Source of the DNA: Cinclus cinclus
Lineage: Eukaryota; Chordata; Aves; Passeriformes; Cinclidae
Assembly (NCBI RefSeq): GCF_963662255.1
Contig: NC_085047.1
Span: 58,278,006-58,342,005, forward strand
DNA length: 64,000 nt
Direction of reading: 5' to 3'
The translations under genes were made by a program, and so were the position numbers. A model generated the notes under the pieces. The model was not told where the DNA came from and did not search any database. It saw only the letters and a program-made list of their open reading frames with translations. Positions 50,756-63,430 of the stretch are shown here, piece by piece; position 1 is the first letter of the stretch, and each line of letters opens with the position of its first letter.

Positions 50756-53700
50756 CTTCAACCCTGCTGTGAGCAGCAGCCCAGCCACAAACAACACTGA
50801 ATCATAAGAAGATTGCAACTGGAAGGGACTTTCATGTATAGGTGCTGATGTGGGTTCTGCCTTCTCAACAGTTGCAACATTCACTGATGTATGATGCTGA
50901 TGCTGTTTTTGATGGTATCAAACTAACAAAGTTAGAGAAACCTTATTCCAGAGTGGAAAATTCTAAAATACAACCAAATCCCACAGCTTCCTGCAGCTGC
51001 TCAAAAACTCTCTGCCTTCATATGCATGCCTGAAGATGTAACATTTAATATTTAAAGGTTTTGGTGGTACATGTATTGTTCTATAGGAGGCTATTTATAG
51101 CTCACTGAAGCTCCCAGCACTGGCTCTTTGTACTCCCACAAGTCATGTAACCTGGCTGTTGCCCAGGACAGTGTTAGTGGAAGGCAGTGGGTACACTGGT
51201 TATGCTTTGAGAAGTGTCCAAAAGGCAGCTGAGCACAATAAGGAACATAACCTGGACTTTTGCCCTTCCCAAATTGTAGGGCTGGCTGGGCAGTGGTCTG
51301 GTCCCCACAATATTTATACTTCCATTTACCTCAGCTCAGAGACAAAGCAGAAGAAAACTCCTGGCCATGCCCACACTAGGAGAAGTAACTAAGCCAGACT
51401 GCTCTCCTGACACTAACAAAATATTTAAACCAGAACTAGATGGACAGGTTTAAGTGACTAACTCTCAACCTTTGCAGAGACTGAAAGACTTGGAGAGAAG
51501 CAGTCTGCCATCCTTTCAGAAGAGTCTCTGGGCACAGTTTACCCTCCCAGAGCCATGCTAAGGACTTGCACACCATCTCAAGCAGACTCACTGTCTTGTT
51601 TCTCCAACATTTTCATCTTGCCTTTATCCTTTCCCTAACCTGCAAAAAACCACAAAACTCTTTACCCCTCTCCCTTGAACACCTGCTCCTCTGGACTCAC
51701 CTTCTTCTCCCATTCTCTTCTTAGGAACACCTGGCCAGGCTAATGTTTACATGGTGAGAGACAAGTAAGACATATCTCACGATACTGCTTGTATCACCTT
51801 GTGTTCTCAAAAATTCTGAAGTAGTTTTGAATTGCCCTTCTTTTTTCCAGAGCATGGGCTCCCATGGTTTCTTATGCTGGAATTAAAGCAGCTTTTATTT
51901 GCCTGAGAAGAACAAAGTACATGGACATAGCAGAGAATAAGGGCCTAAGTATTTATTTAGTAGATTAAAGATCTTATATTAGTTAAAAAGACACAAATAT
52001 CAAGGGGGAAAAGTACTGCACAGCATAAGTCTCAAGAATAGTCAGATTCCAATTACTGTAATTATATCCTTCAAAGGTAAGGTATGAAAATTATCACTTA
52101 AACGAGGGAACAAGGAAAGCAGAGAGAACAGTACCTTATTTCTCATCTTATCTTTGTCTCCCTGCCATTGTACTGAATTGCCATGATTACTTTTTGTTAA
52201 AGTCTTTTCATTTTTCTCACTGTTCTCTTGAGGATATAAGGCTAGGTGAACAAAGCAGGGTTATCAACCAAAATTCAATTTCACAAACTCCTAAAGGGGA
52301 ATATTTATGAAAATGCAGACTTCAGAAAGATCAGGTTCCTGTCTAACTTTCCTTTATGAGTTTGAGCAGCGAATGAACAAAAGCAAAGGCTTCGCTGTTG
52401 AGGTTCTTTTTGGTTGGAGGTTGGGCAAACTTAAAGGCATATAAACACCTCCCAGAGAAGGAAGTAAGCCAAATCTGCCTTGTTCTCTAGGTTTTTCTCT
52501 TTTCTGCCTTCCTGAAACTTCCCCATCTTCATTTTTTTGAGCAACTAAGGGTGGGTCTAGCTGTCACTGAGCTATTTCTGCAATTGCCTCTCACAGCCAG
52601 CACATTCCTGCACTGGCTGCTGCTGAGCTCCCCATTAGCTCCTGAGTTCCTCCCATCTCTTGGACCATGAGTTCGTGTAACCTTGTCCCATTAAATTGTG
52701 TGTCCATCAGTGAAAGCAATACTTTTCTCTTTGAAAGAGGAATGTATCATCTCAATATTGATGGCACCAAAATACCTCTGCAAATATTTTTCCTGCCAAC
52801 TCAGTTCCTCAACACAATACAAGGTCTTTATTCTTCTCAACAATCCAGAAAACTCCAGCAGGCTTAACCCCATGAAGTGCAGAGCACTGAGTCCATTTCA
52901 TGTCCTTTGGGCATGAGGCAGCCTCAGAGCAGAGGAGTTGGGCACAAGCTGGTGACACATTCCCTGTGGCAGAGCCATCCAAAACATTGCTTTTCTAAAG
53001 AGAATTAGAGGCAGACTTTCTGTCATTTTCTCTTTTGGTGTCAGGGCAGAGGGTTCAGAAGAAGAGGAAGCTAAGGGAGGAAGAGACATAAGGAGAAATA
53101 ATGACAGACAAAGACAGGAAGGGATGTGAGGGTTAAGGTCCCAGACACGGATGGGAAGGTAATAGGAGAAGGCCATCCAGCAGAGCATTTCTGACAACTT
53201 CCATTCTGCACAGAGGGCATGTGGGCTGGTGACCAGTGTCTGACAGTGCTCCACTTGGATATGCAAATGGACAAGGGAAGGAAGCTAACCCCACAGTCCC
53301 AGTCATGTCCCCTCTAGAAAATCTGGTTTTGCTGTCACCACAGGACAGCTTGATGTAGACCAGGAGAAGGCAAATGATGACATCCTGTGACCTGGGGAGG
53401 AATTGGATAGGGAGGGCACAGATCAAGAGGTGACGTCTCAGCAAGAGATGGTGGGTCAGCTGTGACAAGGTCTGTGACACCTGTGCTTGGGACAAACATG
53501 TCCCCAGTCCCTGCTTGGCCTGGATGTGCCTGAGTAAGGAAGGTCTGGACATCCAGTGTGCCTTGCCCCTCTGTTCTGCAGAGGATTTTTCCATTCAATG
53601 TCACCTTCAATAGGACTGAACTTAGAACAAACACAGAAAGCAAGCTGTTTTTAAGAAGCTTCCTGTGTTATATTATTCCTATTTCTCTGGCTCTAGTGAA

Positions 53701-54559
53701 AGCCCTGCAAAGGCTTGGTGAGGTGACACAACTGTATAGATTCAGCTTCCTAATGCAGATAATTCACAGAACTACAAGGAACAAGACAGAAGGAAAGTTA
53801 TTAACATTGCTTTAAACTTTGATGAAATAATTTGATGACTGAATTTCAGCTCTTTTTGAAGTAGAAATTAGTAGTCATGAATGCTGCATTTCAAGGTAAC
53901 CCTGCTTAAATTAAACCAGACAGTAGTGAACTCTCACTGGAACCTGTTAAATTAATGGCAGAAGTCTTTAGCAAAGCCTTTTTCCCCCCTTCTAACCTGT
54001 GATAAGTGAGGAATTAGTGTCTTTAAAATAAAACTGCAATTTAAAAATTCACAGTGTTGAAACTCATGCAGAACACTTAGCTTCTCCACTAACGCCAAAC
54101 AACTCCAACACATGCCAGCTCAAGGTAATATGGGTCAGAAATCAAAAAATGTAGATAGCATCTCAGTTATAAACTATAGACATAATGTTTGTAAAAATAA
54201 CTTGTAAAAATAACAAGTAATATTGTGCAGGAGATGGCTGGAATTCCAAGCAGACAACAACCAGATGAGAAATGAAGTGTGTATTTTGAACAGCCATTTG
54301 AACACCTTCAGTACAGATACAGTGGATTCTTATATGAAGTCTTGAAATAAAGGGTGTCTCTTTTCTGAGAAGCTGTGTTTTGGCACAGCAAGGAATGATG
54401 ACCTCAGCGTGGAAGTCTTTCAGCAAAATGTTCTGCCTTTTTTTGCTAGAGCTCAGACTAAAGGATAATAGAGCTGCCTTCCAGCCTTGGAGTCTTTGAA
54501 TCTCTGCATAGGGACGTATGTATATAGAGTATATCTAAAGCTCTCCATCTAGTGGCAGT
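50756..54559. other. Non-coding stretch with a stop-poor minus strand
   Basis: No gene recognised. Between 52898 and 53643 the minus strand is simultaneously open over long runs in several frames (153, 122 and 102 codons). The DNA there is locally GC-richer, which by itself lowers stop frequency. No domain, splice pattern or retroviral motif could be recognised. The rest is AT-rich and featureless. Confidence 0.5.
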
Positions 54560-54800
54560 TCACAGAATGAGAGGACCATAGACTGTTGGGTTGGAAGGGA
54601 CCCTTCCAAGGCCTCTTAGTCCACTTACTCTGCAACAATCAGGGATATCTTCCACTATATCAAACTGATCAGAGCACCATCCAATCTGACCTTAGATGTC
54701 TCCAGGTTTGGGGCATGTACCATCTCTCTGGGCAACCTGTGCCAATGCCTCACCATCCTCACTGCAATCTAAATTGACCCTCTTTGAGTTTATAATGGAG
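54560..54800 (-). mobile_element. CR1 LINE 3'-end fragment
   Basis: Begins with the reverse CR1 tail ('cacagaatgagaggaccata' then 'gggttggaagggaccc'), followed by 'caccatccaatctgacctta', 'atctctctgggcaacctgtg' with 'ccaatgcctcaccatcctca', and 'ctctttgagtttataatgg'. Order and wording match the CR1 3' UTR in minus orientation. About 240 bp, 5'-truncated. Confidence 0.9.
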
Positions 54801-56457
54801 CTGTAAAGAGCCATGTGATGTTGCCCATTTGGTGGAGGATCAGTCAGGTTTTTGATTTGCACTGAATATGTACTGCATGTGCACACAGAGACTCAGGCCA
54901 GCCTCAGCCCACTGCCCAGCACTGTCTTCATTCACTGTCTCGCTCCTTGCTGTAACACAGGCATCCACAGTCATTTCTTGTTCCCAGTAATAAATACAAG
55001 GAAAATAAGCTGTGAAGATTCATTAGCTTCCTTAGGACTTTCTCACCCTATGAGTATCTTTCCTTTGAGATGAGCTATCCTTGTTGTTATGTTATTATAT
55101 TATCCTTATGAATCCTTTTTAATGTGGATGTTCAAACCTTGGAATTGCTGCAGATGAGTTAATGGAGCACAGAGCAAAGTAAGGATGAGAGGACCACCAA
55201 AAATCCTAGCCAGCTTTGTGAACCTGTGTCTATAAAAATACCATTAAAAGGAGCAGAGAGAGCATGTGAGGGAAAAGGAAAAAGGGAGGAAGGGTACAGG
55301 GAAAGAAAAAGTTCCTTCTCATTCACACTCTTCCATGCACTTATCTATAAATCAAACAAAACCTCTCTGCAGTTCCACCATGGTCACTGAACTGGTAAAT
55401 GCTATGTCTAGGGACACATAGAGTGTTAACCTTGATCCTTCATCTGTGCTTCCAGAGTGGATTTTTACATAGCTGAAGGTTAGCTCTGAGTCAGTGACCA
55501 AGTTAAAAAGTATCTCCTGCTTCCTTTCTGGTGAAAGTGAGGTCTTCCCAATGGGTGCCTGACAAGTGTGGGCACAAGTATTCCTTTCATTCTTCCTCTC
55601 CACTAGAGCTCTCACTGCATTTTGGTGGGAGACAGCCCCAAAAAAGGGGTGAAGATCACTGAAAATCCACCTGCACTTTTTCAGGCCTTTAGCCAAGTTT
55701 TATGCGGTTGATTGTTGGCTGGCTTGCAGATTTTCAGCTGTTTAATTGAATTTACTATATTTTTCCTCTGCTCTCTACCTTAGGGGTTGATATTCTGGCC
55801 AGATGGTTCCAAGCTGGGACTGACTGTCTTGCCTCTCTCTGCTCTCTCATTGTGCTGGTGACCCAGAAGTCAAGTTGCTGCCTGCCAGCCTTACTCCTCT
55901 GAACTCTGTTGCCTTAATGCTTTTCTGCATAATGATAATATCCTATTACCTTTACATGTCCCGTCACTGTCCTGATGACTGTCAGAGGACCAGCAGGAGC
56001 AAAGAAAACTCTTTCATGTGTCATGAAACACAGCAGACTGACCATCTCTGACTCCATACGGGGCAAAGTGAGTAACACTTGACAAGTCCGTCTTTGTGTT
56101 TCTCTGTATCAGCCCTAAAGATGGAATGGATTTCTTGGTGCCTCTCTTTTAGCAGAGGAATTCCATCCTACACAGCAGTGACCTTGATCAACATACACAG
56201 AAAAAGCTCTCTGCATGACAGACAAGCAGATTTCTCAGCACAACTGTTTTCATTAAGCTCTTTATTATAACATGGAAAAAAAATATTCAACATATTGAAT
56301 CTTTTGGAATATTTGTTTTGAAACTATATCTTAACTGTTTTTTCCTTTGCTTAGAAGAATAGTTTGATAAAAGTATATGAGATATACATACAAAGCACAA
56401 AGAGCATTAAAACTTAAAGTTATTTTTAAATGGAAGAAACATAAATGTTGGACACAA
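54801..56457. other. Non-coding stretch
   Basis: No gene recognised. A 114-codon minus-strand frame (55352-55696) has no domain or splice context I can name. No repeat family seen. Confidence 0.55.
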
Positions 56458-56720
56458 TGTCATAAAATCCTGAAATCATTAAGGTTGGAAAAGGCCTCCA
56501 AGATCATTGAGTCCAACCTTTGACCAAACACCATTATGTTAATTAAACCATAGCACTAAGTACTATGTCCAGTTGCTTCTTGAACAGTTTCAGGGATGGT
56601 GACTCCACCACCTCCCTGGACAGTTTGTTCCATTGTCTGACTCTCCTTTCAGTCAAGAAATTCTTCCCAATGTCCAGTCTGAAGCTCTTCTGGTGCTTCA
56701 GACCATTTCCTCATCCTTTT
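56458..56720 (-). mobile_element. CR1 LINE 3'-end fragment, well preserved
   Basis: Starts 'tgaaatcattaaggttggaa' and 'aaggcctccaagatcattga', then 'gtccaacc', 'cagggatggtgactccacca', 'cctccctggacagtttgttc', and ends near 'ccatttcctcatcctttt'. This is the 'cattaaggttggaaaagacc' type of avian CR1 3' end in minus orientation and is among the clearest copies in the window. The plus-strand open frame at 56565-56810 is antisense to it. Confidence 0.92.
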
Positions 56721-58929
56721 AACAATGTCGATCCAATGTTGTTTGGTTTTTTCCTTACATTAATACAACCAGTAAGCAAGAAACCAGATTATAAACAGAA
56801 CAAGAAATAAATCCACACAGATGATTGCAGCATTAAACAGCTTGCCCCTTCTGCCCTTTCTCCAGGAAAACAACTGCTCTTGATGTCATAACATTTGGAC
56901 ATCCAGAAAAAGCATTATAAATTATCCTTAAGAGAACTCTGCAGAAATGCAAAAACAGGGCATTTGGTAGATGGAAGCGATTAATTTTCTGGCCATCAAT
57001 CTCTCCTATCTTATATATGCTTGAGATTTAGATGATTATGTAGCTTGACATTTCCACTCTGATGACAGACTTCTGAGAACTGTCACTTCCTCAGGGCAGT
57101 GTCCCACCCTTCCCTACACACATGGTCCTTCCATTTGAAGGACTTTGAAGAAAAACTCATGTACAAACAGCAGATAGCTGCTTGGACTCTTACACAAAGT
57201 GCATCTTGGCTGTCCTTTGACCTGCTTCTCTTCCCTTTAACCTCAACAGAAAAAATCCCCGTAATTCCATATGAGCAGGAACTGACTTGCTGACCTTTTC
57301 CATGGACTTCTCTTGGGTGGCCTTTGTTCTTTGTTAACTCTGATGAGGGTGTTCTCTGGCCATCTTAAGCCAGAAGACCTATGGCATTATCCTTCAGTTT
57401 TGGTATTCCAATATGCAGGGGGTCACAATACGTCTTCTTTCCCAATACACAAATTAAATATTGGACAGGGAAAGAAGTAACATTAGGGAAAGGGAAGGTC
57501 TTTCAGTCCCATGAGTGTCTGTTGCTCTGTTTTTCTCCATTGTTTTATTTTACTTTCTTAGTGAATCAAGAGAATTTTTACTAGTACACTGTTCATTTCC
57601 TACCTTACTAACCCTCAAAATGTGAGATCCTCATTTCAGCCTGTGAATTCACTGTTTTTTCTTTAAAACACATGAAAAGGGAAATGACAAGAGCATTTGT
57701 GTTGTTAATGTATCTATTACAAACCACTAAGGAAGGAAAAAAAAAGCCTGAAAACCTAAAGGGGAAAAGAAGATGTATAGCCATGTCTAATTAACAGAAC
57801 ACTGGATAAAAAGAAGGAATCAGGTGTGAAATTTTTAACTGGTTGAGGACCTACCTCATTAAAAACTACAAACCTAGGGAAAACAAGGGAAATCTTTGCA
57901 ATCTAGGTGCACTAGAAATTCAGCTTGCACAGATTATGTGGTTGTTCCTTCCTCTAAATATAAACCACGTGACAGCTCTGAATTATTTTTGTACACAGTA
58001 AATCATTAACGTGTAGTAGCAAGAAAATCTCACTTTGTGACTCTGACTCAACCTGTCAAAAGATAAAGAAATTTTGTGGAAAGCAAGCAATTGAAAATTA
58101 TAATTGTAAATGAAAACAGCTCATGCTTCTAAAAGTATAAGATAAACATTTACCAAGTGGCCTCTTGAAGCAGACAAACAGAACGTTACTGAGTCAGAGT
58201 ACATTATAGCCAAAAATGGCTTGATGTTTTACTGGCATCAACTAATAAGTCCAAATGCCTATCCCTGAAATCCTTATATGGTGATTCAGATATTGAATGC
58301 ATGTACAGAAGATCAGAAGATGTGTGTACACCTGGAGAATGGTAATGTCCCATCAGGGATGGTACTGTAAAAATTAGCATGAGAGAAAGAATTGAGTATA
58401 ATAAGACATTCTGGATATTTTTCATGCTGGGAATCTCACCTCTGTGAAACACAAAATGGGCAATTAAAAATATTTATTGAACTACCTCCCTCTGGGTATC
58501 AAAATATGAAGGGTTCATTATGCAATGCTGTAATTGCAGTGAGAGAGCACAATTTAAAGTAGCTTAAAAAATTAATTTTGACACCAATGCAAGATTGTTC
58601 CCTGACTGGATAATACTTATGTACATGGGAGGAAAAAAAAAAATAAGCCATTTCTAACTGCAATAGAATCTTCATTTGGCAATTAAAGGAAAATAGGACA
58701 AAGGGTACTTGAGTTCAGAGACGTCCAGAATGCAGTGGGCAGCTCAGCAGAGCTCATGTTTCAGACTCAAAAAAATAAAGTTAGAAAGAGAAGACAATTT
58801 GCCTTGAACATTGCCCATATGAATTTCAGCACACTGCAGAAAAGACTGCTGGGAATAAAAAAATAAGGGTCATTTACCCTCCCTCACAGGACATTTCTCA
58901 AGTCATTGAGACACTGAATCTGCCCTTAC
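56721..58929. other. AT-rich non-coding stretch
   Basis: No gene or repeat family recognised. Open frames are at most 82 codons. Confidence 0.6.
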
Positions 58930-59024
58930 CTTGTATTGTTCCACCATGACAGCAATGAACCAGCAATTCCACATCTTCCCAGGAACTTCCCTTCCTGGGA
59001 ACCAAATTCCACTGGAACTTTGTG
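58930..59024 (-). other. Candidate exon, 95 bp, unrecognised product
   Basis: On the minus strand 'ctgactggtttcag' (a mediocre acceptor) precedes 95 bp without stops in any of the three frames, followed by donor CAAG|GTAAGG at 58929-58924. No frame gives a recognised family. The segment includes the inverted repeat at 58977-59000. Evidence rests only on the splice-like ends and the lack of stops. Confidence 0.15.
58977..59000. repeat. Perfect 9-bp inverted repeat
   Basis: Arms TCCCAGGAA and TTCCTGGGA separated by CTTCCC. It could form a small hairpin or act as a paired ETS/STAT-like (GGAA) site. Confidence 0.75.
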
Positions 59025-59750
59025 CTGAAACCAGTCAGACTTTTCTCTTTTGAGTGCAAGCTACTTCAGGAGATGACAGTCACTTTTACATTCAAACAAT
59101 GAGAAGACAACTGGGCTCTGTCAAAGGTGAAATCTGGCTTCTTTAGTATGTGGGAAAAAATAACAGCCACCAACCACTGGAAGTTAGAAATAGTTTTTCT
59201 TGACAAAATTTGAACAGCTGAGTAGGACTGGGGAGAGAGGATCGGGGGTTGCATACTCCATATAATAAGTGCAAATTTTTAAATCTAATCAGTAAAAGTG
59301 CATCTGATTAAATAAAAATTTTAAAGTGCAAATCTTTAAAAGAACAGCTTGTCATGAAGATGACTTCAGCTGTTTAAATACAGACGTTCAGTGACGTTCT
59401 TGACTCCCTACAGCACCTGCCATGCTAGCAGACAATTAATGTCACACTAGTTCTCTTTGTGATAACTTTTGTGGATAACTTCAGTCAATTCTCTGCAATG
59501 GAATAAAGGAGCTGATGAAACTAGCTGTTGCTAAAATCTGTCTGTGTCTACAGGATTATAAAATGAAAGGAAGTTTTATAAGTCAGTAGTGCAGCATCTC
59601 AGCTTTCATTTTCTTTTATTTTCCCAAGAGTTTCCTTTCTGCCTGGCAAAGAAGAACTGTACTTACTCATAAAAGATGTTCATTGATTTCAGCATGCTGA
59701 GCAGTAAGCCCCCAGTAGGGCTACGTGTGTTTTGTGCTTCACACCATTTT

Positions 59751-59775
59751 GTAGATAGATAGGTAGACAGATAAG
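59751..59775. repeat. Short degenerate (GATA)n
   Basis: 'gtagatagataggtagacag' followed by 'ataag': five to six tetranucleotide units with substitutions. Confidence 0.8.
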
Positions 59776-62769
59776 CAATAAAGAAACAGGGTCTGTTTTG
59801 CCTAAGGAGGGTGGAAGGGGAATGCAACCCTGCAAGCTTCAGTTGCTTGAGGTGAAGATTCCCTGACTGAAGCGGGGTTTGAGTTCTCCACTCCTGGGTA
59901 CTTACAAATACTCCATTCACTGATGGCCTGGTGCTTCCAGACTTTGCTCATTCTGCCTGCCTCAGCTTTGTACATTACTCTTTTGACTCTCAGAAGAGCA
60001 TTTGAATAGAATGAAACAACTTTGTTCTCACTGTGCTCACAGCTCTGCAGATAAACACATCATTTCATGTAGTGGTGAGCTTCTGGCATCTTTTAAAAGA
60101 CACACAAACCCCCCTCTCTCCCCCACCCCTGCCCAGCAAACAGCACAACAAAAAGAGAACAATAACTTAAAACATGGGAATGGGGAATTTTACTGTTTCC
60201 CTGTCTGCCATGATTCAGAAAATAACTTCATAGTTTTTACTCTAAACTCTCAGTACCTTGGTTAAATTTGGATGAAAATTAAGAGTGGAATAATACAACT
60301 AGTGGTTTATCTAGGAGGATTTGGGTACAAAACCCCAAATATTTATAGAAAATATGCTAAATATTTGTGATCTGGGTTTCTGTATGTTTAAAGTATTTTC
60401 AAAAATAACTTCCTACTTCACCACAGTTGTTTTTGTTTGTTTTTTCTTTAACTTGGAAGATTTTGTTTTCTGAAAGTTTCTTTTCCAGTGGTTCTTAGTT
60501 TTTCCCTCTTATCTCAGTCCCTTCCAAGGATCTAAACCTTTTCCTGTGCCAACCTTCCTCTGAAAGGTGAAGAAAACACTCAGTGTGGAGAGACAGAGAG
60601 AGGAAAGAGAAGGAATATAATGAACTACCCTTGAAATGCTTACAAGCACTGCAAGAAATTTCCCAGGTGACTTCTGCAAACTGTATGCTATAAACAATTA
60701 CAGTATTACAGTTTTTATTACAGTAACATACAAAGAAAGACACAAGGCAAAGTTGAGAGCCTGATGGTGCAAGATACTGGTAAAAATAACAGAGCAAAAT
60801 CTTTTTCTGACCCCAGGAGCCATGGCCCTGCTGGGAAAGGGAGTGAACACTCTAATTCAAGGAAACAGTTGGCTTTTAAACATTCTGCATTAAAAGTGGG
60901 TGGGAATTGCTTTCTAGAGAAAAAAATATTTGGGATATGGTCCAAATCCTGAAGTAAGAAGAAGACATCAGAGTCTTTAGGAAGAAAGACACAGCCAAAT
61001 CTTGTCATATTATTGTAAATTCATTAATGAAACAAATGTCTCATACTCACTCTTACCAAGACTTCATTGTCCTTTTCTGAGTCTCATAGTCTCCAAGACA
61101 CCTCTATTACCTCATCTCAGCTGCCATTATTCAGGACAACACTCTCTGTGTTTCACCTTCTACATAACAGCCTTGTGTTGGAGGCTGTTGATCATATTAT
61201 ATTGTAATGCTCTGGGCCTTTGATTGTAAAATCACATCTGTGTCTTCTTTCTGTGTTTAAACGGAGAAAAGCAGTTGTAAAATAAGTGCAGGAACAGACT
61301 TGTGCAGGTGAATGAGCAAACAAATTAATGAAAGTACCTTTACAAGAAAAAAGAAAAAACAAAGCAACAACTTTGCCAGGTGCCATAAATAACCATCAGG
61401 TATTATTAGGAACACAAATACAAAAATGTATAAAACATGAAAAATTGCGTGTAAGTTTGGGATGTATGAAAACTGTGGAGAAGTAAAACATTTCTGTCCA
61501 TTGGGACTTAAGTCTTTTCATCTCCCATTTACTCTAGAGTTAAAGTAGTCATTTAACATGCAAAACTGGATTTGAATTGCACCTGCTCCCAAAAGAGCCT
61601 TGGATCTTTCTACGTGACTGCTCTGTTCTCTCGCACTCCAGGATGAGCTATTTCCTACTTTCTCCCATGAAAATTGCTGAATCTTGGTTTGAGTATTTTG
61701 TTCACCAGGTTGTAGAGAAAAGTAAAGGAAAAACATACATTTTGTGTGCGTGATTGAACCTAACTTGATGTGCAAAATGCCAAATAAATATATTGGGTTT
61801 CAAACCCGATTTCCAAGGAGGCATTCTTGTTCATTCAAACCTGCCCAGTGTGTCCATCTTATAACATAGGCATTGTTCTTAGGCGCGAGATGCTCAGATT
61901 TAAACCTATCAGGCAGAGTTTTGTTTCTACCAGACCAAGCCTTTGTTTTCCCTTTCTCTTTTTTGCTTATCATTCTGTTTAAGAAAAAAAACCTGAATGT
62001 TTTGTTTTCAGCATTAGATAAATCTGTTACCTCCCTTGATTTGAGTTATGAAACAAACCCCAGTCGTTCCCATAGACTTTGTTCATACTGAATCAAACCT
62101 CCAGCCTGTAGTGGAGATGATGCACAGTGCCACCCTGTAGAACAGTGCAGGATCTATGCTTGGAATTCTGGAATACAGGCAGACTTTCTCCCACCATCCT
62201 ATGCATTTATTTAGACTTTTTGTCATTGTTTGCTATGTATAAATAAGCAGCTTTCCATTGCATGATAAAGACTTGAAAGAAAAACACTTCATACTGCTGA
62301 TGGAAAACTATTTGAAGTAGGAGCCACGTGGGTGCTCAACAACAGAACAAAGGAGGATTTAAAGTGTTTGCTAATCCTTGTGAACCTTTTACAGAGTCAG
62401 TTTCTTCCACTGACAGGAAGAAAAATTACAGCAGATGAAGACTACTAATATACGTGAAATTCTCAGACAGTATTTTGTAGTACAGCTAGGTGAAATCTTG
62501 CTATTCTGCTTGATAGACATGAAGTCCTTCAAAAATGGGACAGGAAAAGCTGACTTCACTATAGTAAGCAGAATAAACCAGTTATACTTAGTCTCATTGG
62601 TGTTTATAAGAGGTTTTAGCTGGCTTCCTTCCTGGCTGGCTATAACTGGCACAAACAATTTCCTTCTTTGAGAGCAGCTGTCACTGGTGTAGTTTCTCTT
62701 AGGGCCAGGAATGGAATAAAGCATTTATTCTCTTGAAACATCCTCCTTTGTGTGGAGGCCTATAAACAA

Positions 62770-62788
62770 ATGATAATGATAATGATAA
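62770..62788 (+). repeat. (GATAAT)3 repeat
   Basis: Three hexanucleotide units, 'atgataatgataatgataa'. Confidence 0.85.
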
Positions 62789-63264
62789 CCAGACATTCAT
62801 CAAATTGTGGGGAGGTGATTAGTGGGATGCCACAAGAATTAGTGTTCAGCCTAGGTGTAATTGTCATCTTTAGCCTCTTACACAATCTAATAAAATCTAG
62901 TTGCTGGAAAAACTTTTCTCATTTCATTGACTTACTTACATAATGTCAAGGTAAAGATTGTTAGATCACCTTCTGCAATTGTTTTTTTAACTGTGGATTT
63001 TTCTACTGCTTGTAAAGGACAGACTTCACAGACATTTGTCCATACTAGAAAGCAAAGTAGTTTAGAAGTAACATGACAGTGATAGATGTTGCTGTTTAGA
63101 AGAATTCATAACCTCTTAGTCCAGAGGGACCACAGCATTGTGAGCTTGACTTGTACAGAACTGAACAAAAGGGATTTTTCTGAATTCAGAACAGAGAAAA
63201 CAGAACCAGGTGAGATATGATAAGCTGATATCTTGGTTTTGTGGACAACAGAAGTAAGTACCCC

Positions 63265-63430
63265 GAGTTGAACTTACTGCATTCTATTTATAAGAAACAA
63301 CCTTGTCTCTCCTCAGCATTTCTTCTGGAAATTCATTCCAGGGCCTTATAGCTCTGTCATTCAGAAAGCGAAGAAAAATTCCAACTCAAATTTATTCATT
63401 TTATTTCAGTCTCCACATATTTGTAGACTG
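63265..63430 (-). mobile_element. Possible ancient CR1/L3-like fragment
   Basis: 'ggaaattcattccagggcct' with 'tatagctctgtcattcagaa', then 'caaatttattcattttattt' with 'cagtctcc', recalls reverse-orientation 3' regions of old amniote CR1-type LINEs. The CR1 tail is not visible and divergence is high, so this could be unrelated sequence. Confidence 0.4.

Larger units (their letters stand above)
59025..63264. other. Non-coding stretch
   Basis: No gene recognised. Contains a short GATA-type repeat at 59751-59775 and a (GATAAT)n repeat at 62770-62788. 'cagtggttctta' near 60486 resembles the end of a hAT DNA transposon, but no partner terminal repeat was seen. Open frames of 60-111 codons are unremarkable. 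Confidence 0.55.

Noticed and set aside
59663..59920. Minus-strand frame of 85 codons ending at a GTAAGT-like donor
   Set aside because: The open frame runs through a GATA-type repeat and no good acceptor precedes it.
60486..60500. Sequence like a hAT/Charlie terminal inverted repeat (cagtggttctta)
   Set aside because: No partner repeat, no target duplication, and the similarity covers only about a dozen bases.
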